Below, piece after piece: positions 37,693 to 49,768 of a DNA stretch of 64,000 bases. The DNA lies in contig CM035355.1 in assembly GCA_020137815.1 (NCBI GenBank), forward strand, positions 310,001 to 374,000, given 5' to 3'. Below the pieces are notes generated by a model. It searched no databases, was not told where the DNA came from, and saw only the letters and a list, made by a program, of their open reading frames with translations. Every line of letters begins with the position of its first letter. Position 1 is the first letter of the stretch. The DNA is from Hormiphora californensis. Lineage: Eukaryota; Ctenophora; Tentaculata; Cydippida; Pleurobrachiidae. The position numbers and the translations under genes are program-made.

Positions 37693-40600
37693 ATGGACAA
37701 CTCTAACAGCCTTAAGTTGTTTAAAGAAGTAAGTAACTCGTTTTGATGCCGCTTTTTAAGTCTCAAAATATTAGAAGTATTCAAATTGTAACCACACCCT
37801 CCCTTCCTCAGGCCACAGTCGCCAAGTTATTACAAGAACATTTCAGTAATCAGAAAACAAAATGTAAGTTATTTTGGGGGGTATATGGGTTGTCAAGATA
37901 TTTTGCCATCTGAATCGCTTATCGTAATCAAATTGCATTTTGTTAGCTTAACTACATTATATCTGCATTTTGTAATTGATGAATCGTTTACTCCCAATAA
38001 TTTATCTTCAGTTGTTTGGCTTAAGATGATAATTGTTGTTATATCATTGAAGTACCATTGAAAGCTGTACCCACGATTGTTATTTTACGTTTTTCTAGTA
38101 TGAAACTTATTTTACTAACAGTTGGATTTCTCATTATTACCGTTCACTGCTCAAGAGACCCTCATTCAGTACTTGGCGTGTCACGCGGTGCCAGTAAATC
38201 AGAAATTCAGAAAGCCTACCGAAAACTTGCTCGGAAGTACCACCCCGACGTGAGTACGGAACCTAATGCTGAGGATAAATTTACTGAAGTAGTCGCTGCG
38301 TATGAAGCACTGACAAAAGAACCAGAGCCCCAGCAACAACAACATCGATCACGTAGTTATCAGCAGGAGTTTTATTTCAATGGACAGCGATACACATTCT
38401 CCAGTGGCGGTGGCTTTAATGGTTTCCACTTCAACGATAACTCTCGGAGGGAGCCTCATAAAGACTCGCCTATTCTCACTGTCAAGAGGTTTGAACAGGA
38501 GGTGTTACCGGACAGTTACTCAGCTGTTCACCTCGTTAAGGTCACCTCAAGGTGGTGCTTCCTATGCATGGAGTATGATAGGGCATGGCCTGACGTTATA
38601 AAACACTTTAAACCCTATCACATGAGTTTCTGGGAATTACCCTATGACTCATCTAACATGCGTTCCAAGATCTCAGTTTATGAGATACCTTCGTTTCTGG
38701 TGATAATATCAGGTCGAGTTTATCATTACACATCCATCCTGTCAATCGGGAACCTCGAGGCGTTCATCTTGTCTAAACTACAGTCGAACCTTGTGATTGA
38801 GCAGGTAACTGATAGGAGTGTGGATAACTTTGTCGGAGACTTCACAGACTACAAAGCTAAGTTGATATTCGTTTCAAAGAAGTTATCATTTAGCCAGGCG
38901 ATGGCAGCGTTTAAATACAAAGATCACTACAAGTACGGGCTCAGCTCCACTGCGAGTGATGAGGGAGCCAATTTACATCAGCTGCTACCTAGAGGGGAGG
39001 GTGTTATCATTTTCAAGGAGGATTACCCCGCCATCAGTAGGAAGGATAGTCCAGGCACAATCGATCAAATGATACGGATTTTAGACTTGGAGAAATCGCT
39101 GATTTTACCCAAAATTAGCTCTCCTCAAACATTCGATGAGACCTGCAAAGTCTCGGACACCCAGCCGTGTGTTATATTTGTATTCGAATCTAAAGCGGAT
39201 TACAGCACGACACGATCTCTCATTCAAACTGGGGAATTGGTCTTCAAACGAAACTACCAGTTTTCCTTCCTATACCGGGATGCACAATTCCAGTTTATTG
39301 AATCCTTCTACCCGCCATACCCAGTGAGTAACACTCTCATTCTCTGGAGACACTCCTACAAGACGGCACAATTTACCTGGCTGCCCAGATGGGACCTCCT
39401 CAACGTGGCTGTCCTCTACCAAAACCTGAAATCATCCAGTCCCGGCGGGTTGATAACCCTGGGAACGATCACCAACGAACACGCTCCCTCAATAGTTGAC
39501 AATATCATCGAGTTCTTCAGGTATTCAGGGGAGAGCATCATAGCCCAGGTTCACGTGATATCCCTCAACACCTGGCTATCAATCATCAGCATCATCACCT
39601 TGTTCTGTGTGACCTTCCTCATCAACACTGAGCAGCCCCACCAGGATCGACATGACGGGCAACAGGAGGAACAAAGGACATTCAGACGTAACACGCCCTC
39701 TGTAGAGCTGTTGGAGCTAAATGAGGGCACGATATCACGATTACTTCCCACTGGGAGATCCCAGATATCCCTTCTAATAGTGTGTGATAGGAGGAATGAT
39801 GTGGCACTTCCTGTGAAGGTTGTGTCTGCTCAACTGAAGGAGCTAGCCAGGACCAGTAATTTCCAACTTGCTACTGTCTCCCAATCCGACTACAAGAGTT
39901 GGTTGTTACGTTTTGCTGAGCACGCCGGGTGCAGGCTAATTGAGGGTTCGGTGATTGCAGTTAACTTTAACAAGAAGTATTACAACTTTTTTACACCGGT
40001 CAATATGTGTTCCAATAGTTCTCTCGGTAACCTGCAAGATCGGGTAACGCTGTGGTTTGAGAGGTTGTGCGAGGGCAGTTTGCCGCGGTTTAATCTTGAG
40101 AGTATGGAACTACCCACTATCTCGACGTGATTATATAATAAATGACGGATATATTCTATATATTTGTGTGTATAAATTTGTTATTTTCTTGTTTAACTTA
40201 ATTTGATTCCACTTCTTTCCTTTGAAATTTTGCAATTTTTGTTAACTTTGCCCCAACTCTAAACCAACTCCCAACACCGCTAACCGCTCTGTACACATAG
40301 TTGGTTTTATTGGAGGGATTATGGAGGTAACTGTAATACGTGATCCAGTACCCAGTAAGTATTGTCAAGAGATTCCTTGTTACACACACAATCCCAACAC
40401 TACATTTAGAAACAGACGCACTGTCTCTTATTGACAGTCATTTACTGTCAATACGTGATCTACAGTTCACGAGATAGTTCCTTCAGTGTGTTAGTTTCTC
40501 AGTAGGTGTTGTATTGTGTGTGTAAGCAGGGAATGAATTCATTGTAAGTAAGAGTGTAACATATTGTGTGTACAGTGGTACTATCCTCCACAGTACATAC

Positions 40601-41274
40601 CATGTATCACATGTCGTGTGGGCTGGCAGTTTTTGGGCCGGCCGCAACACGTTCATGCCACATACTAGGAGATGGGATAAGGGGGCAAAGAGGCATATTT
40701 TGGGCCTGCCATACTATCCCGTCGAGCTAGGGTGCTGCTGTGCACACCCGAGTAGTATAGTTGTTGTGTATTGGTGGGTGAGCTGTGCTCCCTTTGTAAA
40801 ATAGTAATCAGGGGGTTGTGTTCAGGGACGAGGGAAGGGTTTGTAACTTGCCACCCCTAACAACCATCCCTTCTTCCAGTGACTTCAGAGGGTACTGCCA
40901 TCGCGACAGAGTACCTCACTGCATTTGTCAAAGAAGCCATTGATCGTGCCGTACAACAAGCCAAAACAGAATCATCCGAGACTGTAGAGGGAGACCATCT
41001 TGAGAAAGTTATCCCACAACTGGTTAGTAGTTCTGTTTATAATACTGAAACCGAAATACTTAATTCTCAATAACTGATGATAGTTGTTACGTCATGTTGA
41101 TTGTTGTTAGTTGTCTCTTATTAGTTTTTAACAAATCTCTCTCTCTCTCCCTCAGTTACTCGACTTCTCTAACAAATCTCTCTCCCTCAGTTACTCGACT
41201 TCTCTAACACATCTCCCCCTCAGTTACTTGATTTCTCTAACACATCTCCCCCTCAGTTACTCGATTTCTCGTAA
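37693..41274 (+). CDS. CENPX: CENP-X (MHF2) histone-fold protein, four exons
   Basis: Small histone-fold protein that pairs with CENP-S; the complex acts in the kinetochore CENP-T-W-S-X module and as the FANCM cofactor MHF. Exons: 37693..37728, 37812..37863, 40880..41022, and a last exon ending at the TAA 41272-41274 whose acceptor is ambiguous (see 41144-41274). Phases agree. The product is 82 residues with the shortest last exon, against 81 in human. Segments [48 protein letters not shown] and [15 protein letters not shown] follow the human protein closely along its whole length. The start [12 protein letters not shown] comes from the third base of a clean frame just before a GTAAGTAA donor. 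Intron 2 (37864-40879) contains the whole DNAJC16 gene on the same strand. The stop is one base from the next gene's ATG. Confidence 0.9.
38100..40130 (+). CDS. DNAJC16: DNAJC16-like: ER J-domain protein with thioredoxin-like domain, intronless
   Basis: Membrane-bound ER co-chaperone of the DNAJC16 type: J domain in the lumen, thioredoxin-like domains, one membrane span. I choose the Met at 38100 over the in-frame one at 38058 because [18 protein letters not shown] is then a signal peptide. The product has 676 residues (human 782). J domain about residues 19-75 with HPD at 48-50; a Gln- and Gly/Phe-containing linker follows. A thioredoxin-like active site WCFLC has cysteines at about 153 and 156. 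A hydrophobic segment [17 protein letters not shown] near 490-510 is the span, with about 165 residues after it. The whole frame is uninterrupted, so the gene has no introns in its coding part, although it sits inside an intron of CENP-X on the same strand. An AATAAA lies seven bases after the stop. A retrocopy origin would explain the structure (inference). Confidence 0.88.
   Translation: MKLILLTVGFLIITVHCSRDPHSVLGVSRGASKSEIQKAYRKLARKYHPDVSTEPNAEDKFTEVVAAYEALTKEPEPQQQQHRSRSYQQEFYFNGQRYTFSSGGGFNGFHFNDNSRREPHKDSPILTVKRFEQEVLPDSYSAVHLVKVTSRWCFLCMEYDRAWPDVIKHFKPYHMSFWELPYDSSNMRSKISVYEIPSFLVIISGRVYHYTSILSIGNLEAFILSKLQSNLVIEQVTDRSVDNFVGDFTDYKAKLIFVSKKLSFSQAMAAFKYKDHYKYGLSSTASDEGANLHQLLPRGEGVIIFKEDYPAISRKDSPGTIDQMIRILDLEKSLILPKISSPQTFDETCKVSDTQPCVIFVFESKADYSTTRSLIQTGELVFKRNYQFSFLYRDAQFQFIESFYPPYPVSNTLILWRHSYKTAQFTWLPRWDLLNVAVLYQNLKSSSPGGLITLGTITNEHAPSIVDNIIEFFRYSGESIIAQVHVISLNTWLSIISIITLFCVTFLINTEQPHQDRHDGQQEEQRTFRRNTPSVELLELNEGTISRLLPTGRSQISLLIVCDRRNDVALPVKVVSAQLKELARTSNFQLATVSQSDYKSWLLRFAEHAGCRLIEGSVIAVNFNKKYYNFFTPVNMCSNSSLGNLQDRVTLWFERLCEGSLPRFNLESMELPTIST
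40137..40142 (+). terminator. Poly(A) signal AATAAA of DNAJC16
   Basis: Canonical AATAAA directly after the DNAJC16 stop codon, followed by T/GT-rich sequence. It lies inside the CENP-X intron, so full CENP-X transcripts must read through it. Confidence 0.6.
41144..41274 (+). repeat. Tandem splice-acceptor array forming the last CENP-X exon
   Basis: Four copies of a unit, CTC(T/C)CCCTCAG|TTACTCGATTTCTC plus spacer, have acceptors ending at 41155, 41190, 41223 and 41256. Spacings are 35, 33 and 33 bp. Copies 2, 3 and 4 are in one frame: each gives LLDFS and all reach the same stop at 41272. Copy 1 is in another frame with no stop and runs straight into the ATG at 41276 of the next gene. Each unit repeats both the branch/pyrimidine tract and the five codons. 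Confidence 0.85.
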
Positions 41275-41275
41275 G

Positions 41276-44200
41276 ATGACACTCAGCTTCATGGACGAGT
41301 TTAACTTTTCACAGACCTACGCCACACCTCAGACAGAGGAGTGTACAAAATGCTCAAAACTAAACACAGAGGTAATGTTGGACCTAGTGAGGCTAGTATT
41401 GCTATCTCTTCGGGAGAGTTTAGAAAAATTATTATTCGGATTGTTAAATTCTTCAGACTAATGATAACAAAGTTAGCCCACTATCACAAACATGTTTTGA
41501 ATTCTCTTTCAGAACACAGAGTTAAAGAATCTGCTGGCGACAATGAAGCAACAAGCGGCCAAGACTGGTGAAGTGCTGAAGAAATTCAATGCGGTCTTGA
41601 AAGGGAGTCAAGCCCAGAAACAGAAAATTGAAATGGTGAGTGTTACACAGTTTATCTTTTTGTTATTCCACGACCTTTTTCAATTTTCGAGCGTATAATA
41701 CCCTCTCCGCTGTCTCTACCAAGTGAGGGAACATATATGAAAATTTAATTAATGTTCCTAACATCCTTCTCCCTCTTCCCAGTTGGAACGACGCGAGGAA
41801 CAGAGATCAGGAGAGCTCCAAATGGTTCGATCGCAACTGAAGCGAGCCCTTGATAACCCCGGGGAAGACTACCAGAGGAAGATAAAACACCTGGAATCAG
41901 AGCTGGCCAATGAGAGAAGTGCTAGTGGTCACGTGAACAGACAATTTGATACCCTCCAGAAGCAGATTGAATCTCTGGACGAGGAGAGAAAGGGTCTGGC
42001 GAAGGAGAAGGCGAGCCTCAAGAAGAAGCTGGAGTACATCACTGTTAAGTGTAATAAAGCGGAGAAAGCAGCTAAACAGGCACCTGCATCATCTGCATCA
42101 GGTGCTTCAGCAGTATCTGGTGGTGGTGGTGATGAGGGGTCGAAGTTGGCTGATCTGAGGAAGGAGATGGGGGTGTTGAAAAGGGAGAACACCCGTCTTC
42201 AGAACTTCAACGAGACGAAGATAAATGACCTGGCTGACAGGAAGAATAAAGACATTACAGCCCGACTCACCAGTATGGAATCCATGATGCAGAGTATGAT
42301 GGAGAGCATGAGGGATAACGTTGCTGCTACCTCTGCTGCTGCTGGTGTCAGAAACACCTACAGAGGTACCCCAAAGATGTCGCCCAGTGGCAAGAGGATG
42401 GGACGACCTCCCAAACGACGTTTTCCCTCTCCAGAACCGAGTGAGGTTGAGGAACCCTCAACACCCCCACCTCGGTTCAAGAAGCCAGTAACACGGCCTC
42501 TAATGAGGGAGACCGCCCTAACAGATGACTCCGCATCTGATGGTGAGCTAGCAAGTCAATTGGAGTCTTCTCTGAACGATGTGTTGATCTGTGATCCCAT
42601 TCTCAAGACACCACCAAGGAAAAAGAGGGGTCGCCCATCCACCAGAGCTACATCTCAAGCTGCCGTACAAGCCATGGCAGTTGCTATATCAGCTAGGAAA
42701 GCAAAGGAAGCAGCTCCTTCACCATCTGGAAATACTCCTTTACCAACTGCAACAGAAAAGGTGGCAACTAACACTCCATCCTCTCAACCATCATCATCTT
42801 CCCGGCAATCCACCAGTTTCCAATTCCCTACCAGCGCCATATTCGATCTATTCCTACCGCTCCCAATCATCACACCCCTGGAAGCTCCAGTAACAGTCGG
42901 AGAATCATCCGCTGTTAGTGAGAGTCCGATAATTCCCCGTGAGTCAGCTGATACACCAGTTAAATCCGAGTTGAGTTCTTCAACAGCATCCCCCGCGGCG
43001 GTGAAGGCAGAACCTGCGGTGGACCCTGTGGTACCTGCCCCCAAACCAAGTTTCATACCGGTCCGGTTTGTGAAGGCAACGTCAGCTGTTCAACCTGTTA
43101 AACCTGTTCAACCTGTTGAACCAGTCAACATGGCTAAACCTGTTGAAATTGCTAAACCTGTCGTAGTTCAACCTGTGGTAGTTGAACCAGTTGAAATCGT
43201 TAAACCTGTGGTAGATGAACCTGTTGTTGAACCTGGTACTCCGGTGAAAAATGAACCTGAACCTGCAGATCTCCCAGTCATCTCTCTTGAACCTGAACCT
43301 GTAGGAACACCTGTGAAGGGTGAGGCATTCGAACCTGCTGTGAAACAAATCCCTGAAGTGGAGGAGAAACCTCTCACAAAGTTGGAACCTCTTCCAGTTG
43401 TTTCCGATCCAGTGGTAACAACTGTAACAACACCTGAGCCCGTATCACCCGCCGCTCCTTCCCTTGTTCCAGTTGCAAAGCCTGAAACTACCGCCGCTCC
43501 TACTCCTGTGACAAAGCCTGAAACTCGCGAAACACCTGTTCCCGAAACCGCTCAGGTTCCTCTCACTGTGGCGCCTGTTCCCGAAACCGCTCAGGTTCCT
43601 CTCACTGTGGCGCCTGTTCCCGAAACCTCCCCGGTTCCTGTGGAACCAGTAACCCCTGTCAAACAGGAGGTAGCTCCCAGCAATGGTCCTGCAACTCCGA
43701 CCAAAGAGGAGCCAGTACCAGTGCCGTTTGGTAGCCCTGATTTCCAGCCGATTTTCATCAAAAACAGGCGGGTCCGGTCGACTCAGCCAGTCCTAACCCT
43801 CCCTCCCATTATAATCCCTCCTGTGAAGAAGGAAGAGAAGGTTGAGGTAGAGGTGGAGGTGGAGGATGAGATATCAGTGATATGTGATCTCTCTGGGAAT
43901 GGAGATCAGGTATCAACAGCGCAACTAAAAACATCTCCAAAAACCCCAGAAGATACCCCTGTTGAAGATACCCCTGTAGAGATGGCCCGTCCTGTCACTC
44001 CTCCCCCTGCATTCCACGCATCGTTCTCTGATACAATAGTCACTGCTAATGACATGCAGTGTGCATTTGAAGTTGACGTGTTATCCACCAACAGTGAGAG
44101 GAAACTGAGACGAGTTCAGAAGATGTTGAACTCGGAGGGAAAAGGGGCGTCTCCTACAAAGAGGTTACGAAGAAGAACTATTAGTTTGAGTGAACCAGGA

Positions 44201-47113
44201 TTGAAGAAAAGAAGGACGGCCAGTACTGACAAGAAGAGCGGTGTGAAGAAGGGAAGTAAAAAGGACCAAGTGAATGGAATAGAACCAGTGGTAAATGGTA
44301 ATATCACAGTATCTCAAGACCTCCCCGAGCTATCCACCACTTTGTCTAGTTCAGCCACAGTATCTCAAGAGCCTGGCCTCTCCTCTTCCACCACAGTCCA
44401 GACGCTGTCTAGTTCAGCCCCAGAAGTTGCAGTCCCAGTTGCCCTAGAGGTTTCAGTGCCAACAGAAGACGTCTCGTGCGATGATGTGCCTCTAGCTATT
44501 GTTTGTGGAGATGATGAACCCTCCACATCCACCGCTACGGATATCCCACCGCCTGTTGAGGAGGTGGAACCATCCAGAAAAAGGAAGAAATCCACAGCTC
44601 CTATAGTGGAAACTATCTTCGACCTCTTCATTCCCCTTCCTCAGATTACTAAACCTGATCTAACCACCACCACCCCCGCTCCACCAACTCCTGCCCAGCC
44701 CCTCAACTCTGTCCCACTCCAACCCTCTGTTGTGACAACACCAGACGGACTACGCTTCCTGCCTGGATACGAAGATTACGAAGATGTGAGGTGTGATAAG
44801 AAAGTTGGGCAGCTCATCACTGAGATGTTTAGGAGGAACATGTACGACAGTGATCCTGATTTGGGGTACCTTTACCGGACATTGGTCTACAACATTCAAC
44901 ATGGTAATATTATTCAGCCTGATGTGAAGTTTTGTGCTGTCATCAGGAATGAGATTGTCATCAGAAACGGGATTGAAACAGCTCAAGCCCCTCCTCCTGT
45001 CTCTGTCCTAGTGGAGTTCTTCCACTCTCTTCTAACCAAGATTTCTGAGGCATGTCCCGGGTTTGGTAATGATGTCTTGAAGCAATTGTTCATGAAACTA
45101 ACAAAAGGTGGAATTAACTTTGATAATCGGATACCGACAATGTTCCAGTTTTGTGTCCAACTTTCCACCGCCATGTCAAGTTTTGAAGATCTCCGTGCTC
45201 ACGTGATCCGGGTTATCCTCCGGAAAACCATCCGGAATTCCTACCAACTGATGAGCCAACTAAACCAGATCACCACAGAGGTCATGCTAGGTGTTAGCAG
45301 TCCTAAAATGAACAGGAAGGACAACTTGCTGCACTTGTTGGGGTTGGAGTTCTTCCTGAGGTATGGTAAGGTGAGGTATAACCCTGCTACCACACAGTGG
45401 GGTTATGTTCACCAGTTTAATGTTGAACACAGACTGATAAAGAGGGCTCTAACTGCTGTTACTACTAAAGGAGAGGACGACTGTGGAACTGATGAGCAGG
45501 TCAGTACAGAATACACACGCTTACACACTGGTATGTAGCGTCTTGGACTGTTAGTTACATTCTGTGTGTAGACCAGTGGTGGCCCCAGCCTGGGGTGGTG
45601 GGGGGGTGGCCACCCCCCCAAAACTTTTCAAACAGGGGTTGTTGGGGGTGGTAAAATAGCTTTAAAATGTGTTCTAAATTGCTTTAAATTGATCAAAATC
45701 TTAAATTTTCCGGGGGCTTCGCCCCTAACCCACACCAAGGGCTGAAAATCGTTAGAATATTGTTCTAAATTGCTTAAAATTGATCAAAAACTAAAATTTT
45801 CCGGGGGCTTCACCCCTTACCCACACCAGGGGCTGAACATCATTAAAAAAGTTTTCTAAAAGGGCTGAAAATTGCCCCCACCAAGGGCTGAAAATCGACA
45901 AAATATTGCTCTAAATCGCTTTAATTCATCAAAATTTCCGGGGGCTTCGCCCCTTGTGACTGAAACTCGTTGAAAAAGTTTTCTAAAAGAGCTGAAAAGT
46001 GTTAAAAAAGTTGCTCTAAATTGCTTAAAATTCATCAAAAACTAAAATTTTCCGGGGGCTTCGCCCCCTAGCCCCCACCAAGGGCTCTGCCCCTGGACCC
46101 CGTTGGGGGGCTGCGCCCCCCAAACCCCCTGCCGCAGCTCCCTCGGCGCCGCTTTGCGGCACCTCGGTCGCTAGGCTTGGAGTTGAAGTGTGGCCTTTGG
46201 CCACACCACCCCCCCCAAAAAATCCGGGCTGGGGCCACCCCTGGTGTAGACGTGTATAAAACTAAAAACGGTATCTGTTTAGATGTCATTCATCACTTTG
46301 CATAAACATCTGGCTAGTTTATTATAGTCTTTTCTCTTCCAGCTGAATGTTGCACTATTCCTGTGTGTAGAAACAGTGTAACTATCAACGAACTAATCTA
46401 TATAAAACTTCTCTCTCTTCAGGGTTTATTGTGTCTACGATTGATGGCTAAATCACAGACCTGGGATTGGGTTATTGGTACCCTTCCTACCTGAAATGTT
46501 CAAGGTTTTGGAAAGTACCACGGAGTACGGTGTATCAAGGTGAGTGTGTAATTAGTAATCACCCCTCTAATGATTAGGATCTAATTAGTGTATGATACAT
46601 TTTGAAATTATACTTAGTTCAGCTAACCAATTAATTCACAGGATGTTGAGTGCAATCAGTCACCTAATTGTCTCTGAGATAACGGATAACAGGGCTGATA
46701 TTGCTGTCATCAGAGAACGACTTGTACCCTGTATCATTGATATTGCATCTTCAGGTACTAGCACAGTTGCCGCGAGCCGCAGTACAAAGCAAACAATCCG
46801 GGTTTAAAATGTCTGCGCGCCATTCAATATCACATGACCTTATTTGGGAAAATGCCAATTTATTTGTCTTCAATTGACACCGTGACAATTGTGCTGGTTT
46901 ATTAACCCCTATTTCCCTCCTTCAGGACCTACCGAGGATGTCAAGATGTCAGCTATAGGATGCTTGGTTGATGTCTATCCAATTTCCCCAGAATCTATCC
47001 GACCCGTCTTGCAACACTGGCATAATGTGAGAAACACAGCCCGCCACATGATATCAGACAGTGACAGTTTCAGAGAACTAGAGAAATGTGTGTTGAAAGT
47101 TTTAACCAAATGA
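41276..47113 (+). CDS. Large coiled-coil, AT-hook, proline-rich nuclear protein
   Basis: Exons 41276..41371, 41513..41635, 41783..45499, 46423..46539, 46642..46754, 46926..47113, about 1450 residues. The start is the ATG one base after the CENP-X stop. The N-terminus has CTKCSKLN, then a coiled coil over exons 2 and early 3. Next come AT-hook-like cores MGRPPKRR (near 42400) and KKRGRPSTR (near 42620), and long Pro/Val/Glu-rich disorder with repeats such as PVPETAQVPLTVA. The motif IFDLFLPLPIIT (near 42838) recurs as IFDLFIPLPQIT (near 44614). A basic segment follows near 44160. The C-terminal 350 residues are helical and look like the conserved domain. Exon 4 needs one base skipped near 46471-46477: frame 0 gives WDWVIG, then the next frame gives PFLPEMFKVLE and agrees in phase with exons 5 and 6. 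The layout recalls ICE1 of the little elongation complex, but I cannot confirm that; the name is left open. Confidence 0.7.
45574..46243. mobile_element. 670-bp hAT-like element in intron 3 of the large nuclear-protein gene
   Basis: Ends CAGTGGTGGCCCCAGCC and the near-complement ending in CTG, with a perfect 8-bp duplication GTGTAGAC at 45566-45573 and 46244-46251. A CAGNGGTGGCCC terminus with an 8-bp duplication is typical of hAT elements (established). The inside repeats CCGGGGGCTTCGCCCC about five times between AT-rich spacers. No transposase. Confidence 0.9.
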
Positions 47114-48068
47114 TTAGGCTTATCAGCTTGGTTTTGTCACAGTGTTTTTAGCATAAAGTTTTAATTTATTCGTTTTACAAAATGAGCTGTTTCTGTTTGT
47201 CATTGAAGTGCCTAAAAAAGAATGGGTTTATTGCTGTGAGAGCATTGGCCTGACCCGGTGACCGACGGAACTTTTCATCTAGCTGAGAAACTTGACAAAT
47301 TTGGAGGGGTCTCACTCAGATTTTCCCACGAGTGGAGCGCGTACTTTGCTCACATTGTCTACTTTTTACTTGAAAACATCGCGCGTCTCTCACCGCAGTA
47401 GTCTTCGTCACATATTGGCACACATCTTTCTTAGAAGTGAGGCCCGTCAGTGTTCGAATGGCTGTCAGGTTTCGATTCACCAGGAACATTGACACTGGGC
47501 GGCTGTAACATCGGCCCGGTGCAGTGAGGACAGTCTTATTTGGGAAAAGGAATATATACTATTCATGACAACTTAACCACTCAGAACAGCATTTCCTAAA
47601 TATCACTTGTTATGTTCTAACCCTCCCTTTCGCCCGAAACACATGCACAGTCTAGCTTGGCAATACACTACTCACTAGCTCCATCATAATTTGTGGAAAA
47701 TTAGCTAATAATTACAGCACCAATACTCTAGAAATTTCGAAAGAAATGCATTGTCACTGACGTCTGACCACTGTCGGCTGCCATAGTGTCATTTCATGCC
47801 TGCAATTTCTAGCAGTACCTATAAAAATTAAATTCCATGGAAATTGTGACAGCACCCTCCCGGAAACATTAATAACTCGTGTGAATAATTCGTCCCTCCC
47901 ACGACCTACAAATTCAGGGAGGAGAGAAATGGAATTTCTAGATTAATATTGTAATTCAGCCTGTTTCCTTGATGTATTCAATCACCTTCTCTTCCCGATT
48001 GTGTGCAAGCCATTCAGTTCACATGTGTTGCTGTGTATTTGGCATCGTTTGTATCTGAAGAGAGCATT

Positions 48069-48069
48069 G

Positions 48070-48120
<51 letters not shown>

Positions 48121-48183
48121 AGAGAGAGAGAGAGAAGAGAGAAGAGAGAGAGAGAGAGAGGAGAGGAGAGTGAGGAGAGAGAG

Positions 48184-48226
<43 letters not shown>

Positions 48227-48308
48227 AGGGAAGGTGGGGAGAGAGAGAGAGAGAGAGAAAGAAAGAGAGAGAGAGAGTGAAAGAGGGAGAAAGAGAGAGA
48301 GAGAGACA
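48069..48308. repeat. (AG)n tract
   Basis: Imperfect AG repeats of about 240 bp. Confidence 0.95.
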
Positions 48309-48613
48309 GAGAGACAAGGCCGAATATGGTATTGCATGTAGAGTTCATCATATTAGTTGAATTGCTTCTTTGATCTCTTACAGGCTGCAGTATTCGGCTA
48401 AAGGAAGTGAATATAATATCACTCTTTCTTTTTCCAGAGAATTACCCCTCCCTTGCCTGGCTACACTCTGTTTCGGGCGCCCTAACCCTTCATTTACAAA
48501 TGTAAAGGGAGGGTTAGAACATAACAACCCCTCTCTGTAAAGAGGGACCAAATGGTCCTTGGACCCTGTTGAGTTTCAATAATTTCTAGAATCAATGATA
48601 TATTTGGTCAGCT

Positions 48614-49458
48614 GGGGGGGGGGGGACATGTTAATTTTGTTAACTTTGTTAATATTAACATCGAAAAAACAGGTGATTTATTAACATAATTAACAAAAGT
48701 TAACAAACATTAACAAATGCCATTTATACCATCTAAAGTCCCTTTAGCACGTGTTTTTTGGTATTACACATGCTGCATGTTGTTCTGCGAACAAAGATGT
48801 TCATTCTGCATGATTTGCATACCCCCAAGCCGTCTACTACAGCCTTCCCACAACGATTTGTTCCATTTTTTAAATTCGAACAAAAACTAACCAACTTGAA
48901 CCGCAATTGAGGTCAAATGACACTAATCCACATTTTCCAACCTTAAAAACTTAATAAGACTCATAAATTTACCTTCAATCGAAAAATATCCCAAAAATAA
49001 TTTTTTCTAAAAAAACACAAGGATCTGTAGCGAAGCAAATTTTCAATTTTTGACCAAAAAAGCAATTTTGGGAATTTTTGCGTATTTTTCAAACAGAAAC
49101 GTTGTACATCACTTTCTTTCGTCTGAAGAATGGATTATCAATGAAAAAATTACATTCAAGTGACATTTTACACGCTAAATTGAAATATTCGTACTCTTTA
49201 AATTTTGATCGATTTGGAGCCAAAAAACTTGTATGTTGGACTTTGGTTATCGGAGGAGGCCTTGCATGGGTATACAAACGTTAGATAAGTTATTAAACTA
49301 CAAAATTAAATCAGTTAAAGTCGTATTATCAACCGATAACACCAATATTTTAGCATTTGTTAATTTTGTTAATTTTGTTAATTAACGTTAATTAACAAAA
49401 TCGGAAAAAAGAGGTGATTTATTAACAATTAACATGTCCCCCCCCCCCCCCCCCCCCC
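48614..49458. mobile_element. 845-bp hAT-like element with G/C-run termini
   Basis: Begins with 12 G then ACATGTTAA and ends with TTAACATGT and 21 C, flanked by an 8-bp duplication GGTCAGCT (48606-48613 and 49459-49466). Subterminal sequence repeats TTAATTTTGTTAA on both sides, and GGTGATTTATTAAC occurs near both ends. The design is the same as 8748-9577 (G-run end, 8-bp duplication) but internal sequence differs. Confidence 0.8.
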
Positions 49459-49588
49459 GGTCAGCTCTATTATATAAAACGTCCCTCTCCTTTGAGAACT
49501 GTATTCCATGTGGCTCTACATATGGAGTTGTTATACTGCAGTGGGTTACCCGAGTTTAATAGTTGGAGTTAGTTTAGGCGGTGAGAGG

Positions 49589-49589
49589 G

Positions 49590-49681
<92 letters not shown>

Positions 49682-49694
49682 GAGAGGGAGAGAG

Positions 49695-49743
<49 letters not shown>

Positions 49744-49768
49744 AGAGGGAGAGAGTGAGGGAGAGAGA
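49589..49768. repeat. (AG)n microsatellite
   Basis: About 180 bp of AG with few interruptions. Another (GA)n tract lies at 50438-50520. Confidence 0.95.

Noticed and set aside
38058-38099. Upstream in-frame Met of DNAJC16
   Set aside because: Starting there would bury the signal peptide behind 14 extra residues. The Met at 38100 gives a normal signal sequence.
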